Assembly: GCA_020525365.1 (NCBI GenBank) | Contig: JAIZOF010000001.1 | Span: 62,001 to 126,000 of the forward strand | Source: Sulfurovum sp. | GTDB taxonomy: Bacteria > Campylobacterota > Campylobacteria > Campylobacterales > Sulfurovaceae | Length of the DNA: 64,000 nt | Direction of reading: 5' to 3' | In this document: positions 19,855 to 28,343 of the stretch, in pieces | How the letters are laid out: each line of letters opens with the position of its first letter | How positions within the stretch are numbered: position 1 is the stretch's first letter | Notes under the pieces: generated by a model | Seen by the model: the letters and a program-made list of their open reading frames with translations, nothing else | What the model was told of the DNA's origin: nothing | Database searches by the model: none | Made by a program: the position numbers and the translations under genes

Positions 19855-20357
19855 AGATCAATATACCTTGTTTTAGGTCTTGGTTTTCCACCAAAACTAT
19901 TGATAGCTCTCCATCCAAACAGTTTCGTATTGCTGCCATAGATTGGGTCAGAGAAGAGTGCCTCCATAGTGAGTACCATAATACGTGCAAGCCAACTGCT
20001 ACCATAGGCAGTTGACTCATAGCTTCGAAGTGCCTTCTCTTTTTGTAAAGCATTGTAGGCAAGAAATTCTCCTTTTTCTCTACCCATTAACTCTCTTGCT
20101 CCATCAATAACAAACGCCCGAATATCTTTATCGTAAGTAGCATGGAAGATTGTCTCTTCTGTAAATGTAATTGTATGCATACGTTTAGCAGAAGGGAGCT
20201 TCCCTCCCTCGGGAAACATGTGTGCCTGTACTGCAGCAATAGTCTCCCTAACTTGGATAAATTCCTTTTGTTGTGTAGAAGTTGAATGTGCTTTTAGGCT
20301 TAAAGGCATAGGGATTCCTACAAGAGAGCCAAATACCATAAATGTTCTTCTTTTCAC
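19851..20357 (-). CDS. Gluconate 2-dehydrogenase subunit 3-like protein
   Basis: 168 residues with an N-terminal MKRRTFMVFGS that resembles a twin-arginine export signal, although the hydrophobic stretch is short. The rest matches small subunits of flavin dehydrogenase complexes: helical, with FPEGGKLPSA near residue 53 and the C-terminal FGWRAINSFGG. It probably escorts the GMC subunit to the periplasm. The stop overlaps the start of the GMC gene. Confidence 0.75.
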   Translation of the reverse strand: MKRRTFMVFGSLVGIPMPLSLKAHSTSTQQKEFIQVRETIAAVQAHMFPEGGKLPSAKRMHTITFTEETIFHATYDKDIRAFVIDGARELMGREKGEFLAYNALQKEKALRSYESTAYGSSWLARIMVLTMEALFSDPIYGSNTKLFGWRAINSFGGKPRPKTRYIDL

Positions 20358-20477
20358 TATTTTACCTCTACTTTTTGTTTCATATCATAACATAGAATTT
20401 GTATAGCAATGGGGTGGTGCACTATAGTACCTGACAGTTACTTGTCATACGAATCTAAAAAATAGGGGGAAGAAGGG

Positions 20478-20501
20478 AGAGAGGATGAATGCATCCCCTC
20501 T
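20478..20501 (-). terminator. Putative rplT terminator
   Basis: AGAG-A-GGATG pairs with CATCC-C-CTCT (9 pairs, one mismatch, 4-base loop). It lies 16 bp past the rplT stop on the minus strand. The T-rich stretch TATTTTTT comes about 10 bases later, which is a little far for a classic intrinsic terminator. Confidence 0.45.
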
Positions 20502-20516
20502 AAAATAGAAGTTGGC

Positions 20517-20873
20517 CTATTTAGCCAATGCTGCCTTGGAAGCTTCTGCTACTTTTGCAAATGCTTCAGGGTTGTTCATTGCCATATCAGCAAGAATTTT
20601 TCTATCAAGTTCAATATTTGCAAGTTTTAAACCATGCATAAATCTTGAATAGTTCAAGTCATTTAGCCTTGCAGCCGCATTGATACGGATAATCCAAAGC
20701 TTTCTGAAGTCTCTTTTTTTCTGTCTTCTATCTCTGTAAGCATATACCAAAGAACGCTCAAGTTGTTCTTTTGCTTTTCTGAAGTGTTTCCTTCTACCAC
20801 TGTAGAAGCCTCTTGCCTGCTTGAGGAGTTTTTTATGACGTCTGTGTCTAACAATACCCGTTTTTACTCTCAT
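20517..20873 (-). CDS. rplT: 50S ribosomal protein L20
   Basis: 118 residues, full length, highly basic. It begins [18 protein letters not shown] and contains [13 protein letters not shown], characteristic of L20, a primary 23S rRNA-binding protein needed early in 50S assembly. It follows rpmI by 103 bp on the same strand. In many bacteria L20 represses its own operon; no such leader structure was verified here. Confidence 0.97.
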   Translation of the reverse strand: MRVKTGIVRHRRHKKLLKQARGFYSGRRKHFRKAKEQLERSLVYAYRDRRQKKRDFRKLWIIRINAAARLNDLNYSRFMHGLKLANIELDRKILADMAMNNPEAFAKVAEASKAALAK

Positions 20874-20976
20874 GGTTTTCCTTTACCGTTTTCTTTTAAG
20901 AAATAGGTGCCGATTATCGGACTTGCCCCGTATCTATTGTGAATAGTTGGGGGAACCTTACTTCAGTTGGATCGTC

Positions 20977-21168
20977 TTATACGATCATCTCTTTGATGTT
21001 CTTTGCGTCAACAGGATCAATGTGTTTTGGTGCTCTCGCTTGTCTATGGTGCTTACCATCAACTTTTGTAAGGATATGGCTTCTGTACGCTGTTCCTCTT
21101 TTGATCTTGCCGCTTTTTTTCACTTTAAAACGCTTCACAGCGCCTTTTACGCTTTTCATCTTTGGCAT
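20977..21168 (-). CDS. rpmI: 50S ribosomal protein L35
   Basis: 63 residues, beginning MPKMKSVKGAVKRFKVKKSG, with the L35-type RAPKHID near the end. It is a component of the large subunit and forms the usual rpmI-rplT pair. infC, often upstream, is absent; nrdA lies there instead. Confidence 0.97.
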   Translation of the reverse strand: MPKMKSVKGAVKRFKVKKSGKIKRGTAYRSHILTKVDGKHHRQARAPKHIDPVDAKNIKEMIV

Positions 21169-21290
21169 ATATGCTTAACTCCCTTCATATATTTTTTCAT
21201 ACTGTCAAAAGACTGACTGCAGAAAATGGGAGGGTATTATACCAAAAAAATTTGAAAGTTTTATAAAAGGTATCTTGGTAATACAGAAGG

Positions 21291-23786
21291 CTATTGGCAA
21301 CCTACACACTCTTGTGATCTGTCCTCAATATCATTGGTATTTTCAGGGGATTGGCTTCGCAGATAGTAGGTTGATTTAAGTCCAAACTTCCATGCATTCA
21401 TATATATCTCATTGAGATATTTTCCACTTGCTTTATCTAATGTAATAAAGATATTGAGTGACTGCCCTTGATCAAGCCACTTCTGTCTAATAGCTCCAGC
21501 TTTAATAAGAAAATTCTGGTCAAGATCGTAAGCAGATATATAGTACTGCCACGTATCAGGCGAGAGTTTGGGTGCAGTCACAGGAATGAGTCCTGAAAGA
21601 TTCTCTTCAAACCACTTACGCTTATAGACTGGCTCAATTGCCTGTGTTGTTCCTGTCAAAATAGAGATAGAACTGGTTGGTGCAATTGCCATTAGATATC
21701 CATTTCGCATACCATCTTGCTTGACCTTCTCTTTAAGCTTTTTCCAGTCATGGATATATCCAAACAACCCTCCTCTGTCAACCAGTTTACAGGCATTCTC
21801 ATTGGCTTTATCTATAGGAAATATGCCTTTGGACCAGTCTGAACCCTCAAAATTTGGATAAACGCCTTTTTCTAATGCAAGATTGCTAGAGGACTCAATG
21901 GTATAGTAAGAGAAAGACTCCATCACCTCATCAACCTTGCTTAAGTGCTCAGGGCTTCCCCACTCTATCTTGGACTCAGCAAGCATTTGTGCTTCGCCCA
22001 TAACACCTAAACCAATAGAGCGTGACTTTTCATTGGTACGCTTCACCTTTGCCAATGGATAAAAATTAAGATCTATCACATTATCAAGCATACGTACTGC
22101 AATAGGTATAACACGTTCAAAATCCTCTTTTGTGTTAACCTTAGAGAGGTTGACAGATGCAAGGTTACAGACTGCTGTATCACCATCAATCTTCTCTTTG
22201 TCAATAACCCATATCTGCTTACCGCCAATACTGTCAAGTGCAGTAATTTTCTTGGCAGGCTTAGACATACCGCTATCAACTGTCAATATCTCATCTTGGT
22301 CATAAGAGGCGGTTGTTCCATCTACAAATGTAAAACATATCTTATAGTAGTCTGGTGCCGTATTTTGGAATATCTCTGTACAGAGGTTGGTACTCCGAAT
22401 AATGCCTGCATGTTTATTGGGGTTGGCATGGTTTGCTGTATCTTTGAAGGTTAAAAATGGATTACCTGTCTCAAAGTAAGAGCGAAGTATCTCTTTCCAC
22501 AATCCCTTAGCAGAGATATGTTCTCTCGTAATATCATCATCACTATTTTCCAACTCAATGTAGCGCTTCTCAAATGCCTCTCCATAAAGTTCTGTCAACT
22601 CATTAGCTTCAAATGGATCAAACAGTGTCCACATCTCATCATTTGCAACACGCTTCATAAAAAGGTCATTAAGCCAAAGTGCTGGGAAGAGATCATGCGC
22701 ACGACGACGCTCCTCTCCAGAGTTCTTTTTAAGATCAAGAAAATCTTTTATATCTACATGCCATGGTTCAATATAGACAGCAATTGCCCCTTTTCTGGTA
22801 CCAAGCTGATCAACTGCAATAGCAACATCGTTTGCAATCTTGAGAAACGGCACAATGCCTCCAGCTGCATACTTGTGCCCATCAATGCAAGAACCCATTC
22901 CTCTTACCAAAGACCAGTCCCATCCAATACCACCACCAAATTTAGAAAGTAAAGCCATCTCTTTGTAGCCATCAAAAATACCCTCAATATTGTCTGACTT
23001 GTGCCCATCAATGCAAGAACCCATTCCTCTTACCAAAGACCAGTCCCATCCAATACCACCACCAAATTTAGAAAGTAAAGCCATCTCTTTGTAGCCATCA
23101 AAAATACCCTCAATATTGTCTGGGGTTGAACCAATATAGCAAGAGCTTAATTGATGTCTTGGCGTGCGTGCATTCGAGAGTGTAGGTGTGGCTGCCATCA
23201 CTTCAAATTTACTCAAAATATCATAAAACTTTTTGGCCCATGTTTGACAATCAAACTCATTTTGTGCCAGAAACATTGCTACACCCATAAAAAGCTGTTG
23301 GGGTAGCTCAATAGGGTTACCCTGTCTGTCTTTAATCAGATAGCGATCATAGAGTGTCCTAATACCAAGATAGGTAAACTGAAGATCACGTTCAGGCTTG
23401 ATATAGTTATTGAGATCATCAAGATCATACTTCTCTTTAAGGCCAAAGACAATACGCCCCTCTTTTTCTCCCTTCTCAAAATACTCTTGTAGATGGTTAT
23501 AGCCAGTAAATCCTGTCACCTTATGGTAGAGGTCGTACAAGAACAGGCGAGAAGCAACAAAAGTCCAATTGGGGCGGTCAATATCTATTTTATCAACAGC
23601 TGTCTTAATGAGTGTTGTCTGGATCTCTTCAGAGGTAATCATGTCGCGAAATTGTAGCTTTGCATCAACTTCTAATTCACTTTGACTTACACCACTCAAG
23701 CCCTCTACTGCTTTTGATGTATACTTTTGAATTTTACTTACATCTAGTGTCTCGACTCTTTCATTTCGCTTGACAACTCTAATCAT
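21291..23786 (-). CDS. nrdA: Ribonucleoside-diphosphate reductase alpha subunit, with internal duplication
   Basis: The class I reductase large subunit converts ribonucleotides to deoxyribonucleotides and pairs with NrdB, which is not in this window. The N-terminal ATP-cone starts RVVKRNERVETLD. SSCYIGSTPDN holds the first redox cysteine, STNLCTEIF the active-site N-x-C-x-E, and ECVGCQ the C-terminal shuttle cysteines. The frame has 831 codons, 42 more than it would have without an exact in-frame repeat of DNIEGIFDGYKEMALLSKFG...CIDGHK (126 bp, 22,871-23,122). The repeat falls in the barrel next to the active site and would probably disrupt folding. Removing one copy restores a normal 789-residue protein. 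Confidence 0.93.
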   Translation of the reverse strand: MIRVVKRNERVETLDVSKIQKYTSKAVEGLSGVSQSELEVDAKLQFRDMITSEEIQTTLIKTAVDKIDIDRPNWTFVASRLFLYDLYHKVTGFTGYNHLQEYFEKGEKEGRIVFGLKEKYDLDDLNNYIKPERDLQFTYLGIRTLYDRYLIKDRQGNPIELPQQLFMGVAMFLAQNEFDCQTWAKKFYDILSKFEVMAATPTLSNARTPRHQLSSCYIGSTPDNIEGIFDGYKEMALLSKFGGGIGWDWSLVRGMGSCIDGHKSDNIEGIFDGYKEMALLSKFGGGIGWDWSLVRGMGSCIDGHKYAAGGIVPFLKIANDVAIAVDQLGTRKGAIAVYIEPWHVDIKDFLDLKKNSGEERRRAHDLFPALWLNDLFMKRVANDEMWTLFDPFEANELTELYGEAFEKRYIELENSDDDITREHISAKGLWKEILRSYFETGNPFLTFKDTANHANPNKHAGIIRSTNLCTEIFQNTAPDYYKICFTFVDGTTASYDQDEILTVDSGMSKPAKKITALDSIGGKQIWVIDKEKIDGDTAVCNLASVNLSKVNTKEDFERVIPIAVRMLDNVIDLNFYPLAKVKRTNEKSRSIGLGVMGEAQMLAESKIEWGSPEHLSKVDEVMESFSYYTIESSSNLALEKGVYPNFEGSDWSKGIFPIDKANENACKLVDRGGLFGYIHDWKKLKEKVKQDGMRNGYLMAIAPTSSISILTGTTQAIEPVYKRKWFEENLSGLIPVTAPKLSPDTWQYYISAYDLDQNFLIKAGAIRQKWLDQGQSLNIFITLDKASGKYLNEIYMNAWKFGLKSTYYLRSQSPENTNDIEDRSQECVGCQ
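22871..22996. repeat. 126-bp tandem duplication in nrdA, copy 1
   Basis: Perfect copy of 22,997-23,122. The bases flanking the pair differ (T before copy 1, G before copy 2), so the repeat unit is exactly 126 bp. Confidence 0.95.
22997..23122. repeat. 126-bp tandem duplication in nrdA, copy 2
   Basis: Perfect copy of 22,871-22,996, directly adjacent. It has the same unit length as the unrelated duplication at 24,066-24,317. Confidence 0.95.
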
Positions 23787-24048
23787 TTTTCCCCCAATGA
23801 TTTGTTTCTTAACAATACTTTTTTATATAGAATATATGCTTTGTTTTTCAGGTAGAATTTAAGGTGATTTTATAGAAAATATACTTACATATCTGTTAAT
23901 TTTTCTATCATTTTTAGGCAATATTTTTATAAGAATTTATAATACTTTATAAGCCTTCGAGAGAGTGGGGGTTTATAAGAATATAAAGGTTTTTTATCTA
24001 AAAAAATAAATGTAATAAGTGTACTATTTATAGAACTTTTAACTCTAA
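23787..24048. other. nrdA-purB spacer, no gene
   Basis: Very AT-rich, without an open frame. It presumably carries the nrdA promoter on the minus strand. I see no clear NrdR box pair. Confidence 0.4.
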
Positions 24049-24081
24049 TTGTGGTCCGGTTTTAGAAAAACCAGACCACAA
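24049..24081 (-). terminator. purB terminator hairpin
   Basis: TTGTGGTC-C-GGTTTT pairs with AAAACC-A-GACCACAA: 14 base pairs, one mismatch and a three-base AGA loop. In the sequence as given it stands 130 bp past the purB stop, because a 126-bp duplication intervenes. If the duplication is collapsed the hairpin lies within a few bases of the stop codon, as expected. Confidence 0.7.
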
Positions 24082-24191
24082 ATATTACTTAAAAACACGG
24101 TCAAAAATGTGGTTAACGTTCTTGGTATAGTAATCATAACTGAAGCACTCTCTAATTTGTGCTTCACTCAACCTTTCTCTAAGCTCTTTGT
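24066..24191. repeat. 126-bp tandem duplication at purB 3' end, copy 1
   Basis: Perfect copy of 24,192-24,317. It duplicates the last part of purB and one arm of its terminator downstream of the real stop. Confidence 0.95.
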
Positions 24192-24317
24192 AAAAACCAG
24201 ACCACAAATATTACTTAAAAACACGGTCAAAAATGTGGTTAACGTTCTTGGTATAGTAATCATAACTGAAGCACTCTCTAATTTGTGCTTCACTCAACCT
24301 TTCTCTAAGCTCTTTGT
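24192..24317. repeat. 126-bp tandem duplication at purB 3' end, copy 2
   Basis: Adjacent perfect copy of 24,066-24,191. This one is the real 3' end of purB. Confidence 0.95.
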
Positions 24318-25539
24318 CTGCAAGAAGATACTGTAGATAAAGTGATTCTCCCTTATCATTCACTGTTGGTTTTCCCTGTTGAATCTCCTCCCATACCTTC
24401 ATTGCGTTGCGTTGAACAATTTTATATGCATCTTCACGGCTCACATCTGCTTTTGGTAATTCAAGCAATACACGCTGTGAAAAAACCAGTCCCCCAGTCA
24501 GATTGAGGTTCTTCATCATATTCTCAGGCATAACAGTCATATTGGCAATAACATGATTCATACGATGAAGCATAAAATCAGTCGTAATGAAACTATCAGG
24601 TAGCCAAAAACGCTCTGTAGAAGAGTGAGAGATATCACGCTCATGCCAAAGTGCAACATTCTCCATTGCTGGTGTTGCATAAGCTCTGATAATACGTGCT
24701 AAACCTGTAATATTCTCTGTCAAAATTGGGTTACGTTTATGTGGCATGGCAGAGGAACCTTTCTGCCCTTTAGCAAAATACTCCTCCACTTCATATACTT
24801 CTGTACGTTGCCAATGGCGTACCTGCACTGCAAACTTCTCTACAGAGGAGGCAAGCAGTGCAAGGGTTGAGGCAAGACGTGCATAACGATCGCGCTGAAT
24901 CACTTGATTAGAGACAGGGGCAGATTTAAGTCCTAACACCTCCATTGCATACTCTTCAAGTTCTAAAGGGGCATGAGCAAAGTTCCCCATCGCACCACTA
25001 ATCTGTCCTACCCCAATAACCTCCATTGTCTCTTCAAGATTTTTAAGATGGCGTGCCATCTCATCATACCAAACTGCTAACACTAAACCAAAGGTGATAG
25101 GCTCTCCATGGATTCCATGACTACGCCCAACCATAAGTGTTGTTTTGTGTTCTACCGCACGCTTCTTAATGGATTCCATTATCATCTTCACATCTTCAAT
25201 AATAATTTTAAGTGAGCGTACCATCTGAAGTGCAACTGCTGTATCAACTGTATCAGAGCTTGTCATTCCATAATGAAACCAACGACTCTCCTCTCCTAGT
25301 GTTTCTGATACCGATGTAGTGAAAGCAATAAGATCATGTTTTGTCACAGCTTCAATCTCATCAATACGTGCTACAGAGAAACCTGCATTTTGAATAATCT
25401 TTTGGGCATCCTCATTGGGAATAAGCCCCAGCTTATTCCATGCTTTAACGACAGCAAGTTCAACATCAAGCCATGCCTGATATTTTGCCTGCATTGTCCA
25501 GTTTTGTGCCATCTCTTCGCGCGAATAACGTTCTACCAT
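24211..25539 (-). CDS. purB: Adenylosuccinate lyase
   Basis: 442 residues. It cleaves adenylosuccinate to AMP and SAICAR to AICAR in purine synthesis. The superfamily signature GSSAMPHKRNP is intact near residue 265, and GMTSSDTVDT and GRSHGIHGEP carry other active-site residues. Full length and continuous. Its final 36 codons are repeated downstream by the 126-bp duplication without altering the protein. Confidence 0.96.
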   Translation of the reverse strand: MVERYSREEMAQNWTMQAKYQAWLDVELAVVKAWNKLGLIPNEDAQKIIQNAGFSVARIDEIEAVTKHDLIAFTTSVSETLGEESRWFHYGMTSSDTVDTAVALQMVRSLKIIIEDVKMIMESIKKRAVEHKTTLMVGRSHGIHGEPITFGLVLAVWYDEMARHLKNLEETMEVIGVGQISGAMGNFAHAPLELEEYAMEVLGLKSAPVSNQVIQRDRYARLASTLALLASSVEKFAVQVRHWQRTEVYEVEEYFAKGQKGSSAMPHKRNPILTENITGLARIIRAYATPAMENVALWHERDISHSSTERFWLPDSFITTDFMLHRMNHVIANMTVMPENMMKNLNLTGGLVFSQRVLLELPKADVSREDAYKIVQRNAMKVWEEIQQGKPTVNDKGESLYLQYLLADKELRERLSEAQIRECFSYDYYTKNVNHIFDRVFK

Positions 25540-25606
25540 TATTAAACCCTTATATGTAAAATTTCGGTATTATTCTATCTAAAATGCCGTTACAAGGAGG
25601 TGAGAG

Positions 25607-26536
25607 ATACCTTTTGTCAAAGAGACGTTTCACGTGAAACAACCTATGCCAGCTTTCCTTTTCATAATGCATACTTTTGGACTAACGCAAGCACAAGCAC
25701 AGAGACTTATCTGTAAAGGTAGACTACTCATCAATGGAGAATCTATCTATAATCCTGGTACAAAACTTAAACTTGGGGTAGTGGAGATTGTTCATTTTAA
25801 GGCTCAGTCACAGAAAAGAAAACCTCTCTTTCAGACTAAAGATTTTATGATCTTTGAAAAACCATCTGGTGTACTTGTGCATCCCAATACGATGTCTACC
25901 CCCTACTCAATGCTAGATGAAATCCGTGCCCTTCATGGTGAAAATGCTAATGCTACTCATAGAATTGACATGGAGACCTCTGGACTACTTTTAGCAAGTA
26001 AACACAAAAAAGCAGAAAACTTTCTCAAAAATTCCTTTGAGCATAAAACAATTCAGAAAAGTTACCTTGCATGGGTAGATGGTAAATTAACCAAACCATT
26101 CTCTGTTAATATGCCTATCAGGGTCAATGACGACTACTCTCAAACGAAACACAAGGTTTTTATAGATATGGCTGGTAAACCAGCATACACTAGCTTTAAA
26201 CCTCTCTTTTACAACAAAGCACTCAACGCGACACTGGTTGCTTGTTATCCAATCACTGGTCGAACACATCAAATACGTATCCATCTGTTTCACGTGAAAC
26301 ATCCTATTTTAGGAGATCCTATCTATGGCACTACATTTCAAACTGCTAACGCCTACCTTGACAATACCCTAACCAAAGAAGAGCGTCTTATTCAAACTGG
26401 TTCAACACGCCTAATGCTGCATGCGCAAACACTAAAGTTTCCTTATGGGGCAACCTATTTTATAGAAAGCAAGATAGACTTTGAAAAGATGAAACAGTTA
26501 ATCTGTGTGAAAGAAAAAAGAGTATTTAATGTGTGA
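25607..26536 (+). CDS. RluA-family 23S rRNA/tRNA pseudouridine synthase, possible AUA start
   Basis: Converts specific uridines in structured RNA to pseudouridine. An S4-like RNA-binding segment (LTQAQAQRLICKGRLLINGE) comes first. The catalytic domain follows, with HRIDMETSGLLLASK (catalytic aspartate) and GRTHQIRIHLFHVKHPILGDPIYG. The conventional start is GTG at 25,634, with no good ribosome site. An excellent AAGGAGGTGA lies 6 bases before an in-frame ATA at 25,607, giving an N-terminus PFVKETFHVKQPMPAFLF that suits the family. Either ATA is used or the base is an error for ATG. Two parS sites lie within the gene. Confidence 0.88.
   Translation: MPFVKETFHVKQPMPAFLFIMHTFGLTQAQAQRLICKGRLLINGESIYNPGTKLKLGVVEIVHFKAQSQKRKPLFQTKDFMIFEKPSGVLVHPNTMSTPYSMLDEIRALHGENANATHRIDMETSGLLLASKHKKAENFLKNSFEHKTIQKSYLAWVDGKLTKPFSVNMPIRVNDDYSQTKHKVFIDMAGKPAYTSFKPLFYNKALNATLVACYPITGRTHQIRIHLFHVKHPILGDPIYGTTFQTANAYLDNTLTKEERLIQTGSTRLMLHAQTLKFPYGATYFIESKIDFEKMKQLICVKEKRVFNV
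25626..25641. other. parS site 1 (15/16 match)
   Basis: CGTTTCACGTGAAACA differs only at the first base from the ParB-binding palindrome TGTTTCACGTGAAACA. It sits on the translation start region of the RluA-family gene, about 20 kb from dnaA. Confidence 0.85.
26286..26301. other. parS site 2 (16/16 match)
   Basis: TGTTTCACGTGAAACA is a perfect match to the conserved chromosomal parS palindrome bound by ParB, 660 bp from site 1 and inside the coding sequence. parA and parB themselves are not in the window. Confidence 0.92.
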
Positions 26537-26551
26537 GGGAATACATTCGCC

Positions 26552-26653
26552 TTACTTTTCTTCAGGACGATTTGCATCATATACAAACCATCCACCTCCA
26601 ACAAGAACAACCGAAACAATCAAAATCAATAAAGCAATCTCTACACTACCCAT
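26552..26653 (-). CDS. 33-residue single-pass membrane protein
   Basis: A short gene overlapping the last bases of rlmN (its ATG lies within AATAATGGGTAG) with a GGAG site 6 bases upstream, so translation is probably coupled. The product starts [20 protein letters not shown], nearly all one membrane helix, and ends with a short cytoplasmic tail DANRPEEK. Function unknown. The form resembles small cbb3-oxidase-assembly or orphan membrane peptides, but no family can be assigned. Confidence 0.6.
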   Translation of the reverse strand: MGSVEIALLILIVSVVLVGGGWFVYDANRPEEK

Positions 26654-27725
26654 TATTTTCTCCTTCAATCTCCTGCTCTCTAAGTTGACCACAGGCAGCA
26701 GAAATATCAAGTCCTTTAGACTCACGAATGGTACAATGTAGTCCTCTTTTGGTTAAATACTCCTGAAACTTCTTCATATCAGCTTCAGAAGGACGCTTGA
26801 ATTCTGTTCCACCATAGGGATTAAAGTAGATTAAATTCACCTTTGCCTTAATGCCATTAAGTAGTTTGAGCAACTTCTTTGCTGCAGAAATATCATCATT
26901 GATATCCTTAATGACAAGATACTCAAACATTACTCTTTTGCGTTCATTGATAGGAAAGTGCTTAACTGCTGCAATAATTGATTCAATATTATAGGCTTTA
27001 TTAATGGGCATCAATTGTTGACGTAGTTTATCATCAACTGCGTGCAAAGAGATGGCAAGATTAACACCAAGTCCTAGTTTTCCTAGTTTTTCTATTTTAC
27101 TGCTTAATCCAGATGTAGATATGGTCTGACGGTGTGGTGCAATCGCCATGCCCTCATTATCGGCAAAAATCTTAATGGATTTTGTTACAGCCTCCATGTT
27201 ATCAAGTGGTTCACCCATTCCCATAAAAACAATATTAACACGACGATTGGCAGCAATATGATTATCTTTTTTAATCATACGCAACTGTTCAACAATCTCT
27301 CCAGGGGTCAAATTTCGTGTAAAGCCACCCTTTGCAGTCAGGCAAAAAGTACATCCCACCTTACATCCTACTTGAGAGGAGATACATACCGTATAGCGTT
27401 CTTGGTGCTTTACAGAGCCATCTTCATGATACACTTTTTTTCGCATTAGCAACAGTACTGCTTCAACAGTATATCCATCATGTAGTTCAAAAAGGTACTT
27501 ACGGCTACCATCAATACTATCTTGTACTACGGCAATCTTAAGTGGTGTAAGAATATACTCTTGTGAAAGCTCTTCTCGCATTATCTTGGGAAGATTTTTC
27601 ATCTCTTCAAAATCTATAGCATATTTATGATATACCCATTGGTATATCTGCTTAGCACGAAATGCTGGCTTAATCTTTTGAGTAAGTTCCTCTTTGGTAA
27701 AGTCCTGAATAATCTGTTTTTTCAT
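26646..27725 (-). CDS. rlmN: Dual-specificity 23S rRNA/tRNA adenine-C2 methyltransferase
   Basis: 359 residues. This radical-SAM enzyme methylates A2503 of 23S rRNA and A37 of some tRNAs. CKVGCTFC is the CxxxCxxC iron-sulfur motif, and [10 protein letters not shown] and the C-terminal AACGQL, which carries the catalytic cysteine, are present. Full length. The small membrane gene overlaps its stop codon. Confidence 0.96.
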   Translation of the reverse strand: MKKQIIQDFTKEELTQKIKPAFRAKQIYQWVYHKYAIDFEEMKNLPKIMREELSQEYILTPLKIAVVQDSIDGSRKYLFELHDGYTVEAVLLLMRKKVYHEDGSVKHQERYTVCISSQVGCKVGCTFCLTAKGGFTRNLTPGEIVEQLRMIKKDNHIAANRRVNIVFMGMGEPLDNMEAVTKSIKIFADNEGMAIAPHRQTISTSGLSSKIEKLGKLGLGVNLAISLHAVDDKLRQQLMPINKAYNIESIIAAVKHFPINERKRVMFEYLVIKDINDDISAAKKLLKLLNGIKAKVNLIYFNPYGGTEFKRPSEADMKKFQEYLTKRGLHCTIRESKGLDISAACGQLREQEIEGENNG

Positions 27726-27812
27726 TATAAGTCTCTTTAATAGGGTAGCTATTTGTACCCATGGGTATGATGCATAATTAAAAAATGTAAGGGCAAAATC
27801 TACCCTACAAAA

Positions 27813-28343
27813 TCATACAATAGAACATGCATTGACATATGTGCTTAAACGCTCCATTGCTTCAGCATGATTCTTTTTGAAGTCTCTGTGTGCGTTTTCA
27901 TCACAATAGTTGGTTACAATAAAAATGCCTGTCGTAGGTATACCGTACATCTGTGCCACTTTCATCACAGCATAAAACTCCATATTTTCAAGATGGATAT
28001 TTTGTGCTATATAGTGACTCCATATTTTTTTATTGGTGGTAATATAGTTCGAAGAGTTTACCAATGTTTCACATGAAACATTTTCAATGGTTTCAATGAT
28101 GTTGTCTATTGGTGTATAGGCATTGCCATCAAAAAAACCCTGTTCTATATTTGTAGCAATATGTGATTTGATAATTTCAAATATCTTCTTCTCTCCATAG
28201 GATCCTGCCGTTGCAACAAATACCATATGGTCTGGCTTCTTTTGTTCACAAATGCGAGTAAGATTGATTGCTGACTCAACCATACCAATACCAATAGGGC
28301 TTGCAAAATCAAACTGTTCACTTTTTCCTGCACAAATAATCAT
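27813..28343 (-). CDS. Purine-nucleoside phosphorylase / nucleosidase-like protein
   Basis: 176 residues, shorter than typical MTA/SAH nucleosidases (about 230), but with the phosphorylase-superfamily features ATAGSYGE, MEFYAVMKVAQMYG (an ME-type nucleoside-binding segment) and FIVTNYCDENAH. Similar short proteins are annotated as nucleoside phosphorylases in Campylobacterota. Its ATG overlaps the hisF stop by one base (TAATG), so the two are co-translated. The 5' half contains a parS-like palindrome at 28,065. Substrate uncertain. Confidence 0.7.
   Translation of the reverse strand: MIICAGKSEQFDFASPIGIGMVESAINLTRICEQKKPDHMVFVATAGSYGEKKIFEIIKSHIATNIEQGFFDGNAYTPIDNIIETIENVSCETLVNSSNYITTNKKIWSHYIAQNIHLENMEFYAVMKVAQMYGIPTTGIFIVTNYCDENAHRDFKKNHAEAMERLSTYVNACSIV
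28065..28080. other. parS-like site 3 (15/16 match)
   Basis: TGTTTCACATGAAACA has one mismatch, in the central CG of the parS palindrome, 1.8 kb from site 2. The central CG is usually important for ParB, so binding may be weaker or absent. Confidence 0.5.

Noticed and set aside
27753-27766. Palindrome TACCCATGGGTA in the spacer upstream of rlmN
   Set aside because: Short, without a known binding protein or T-run; no function can be supported.
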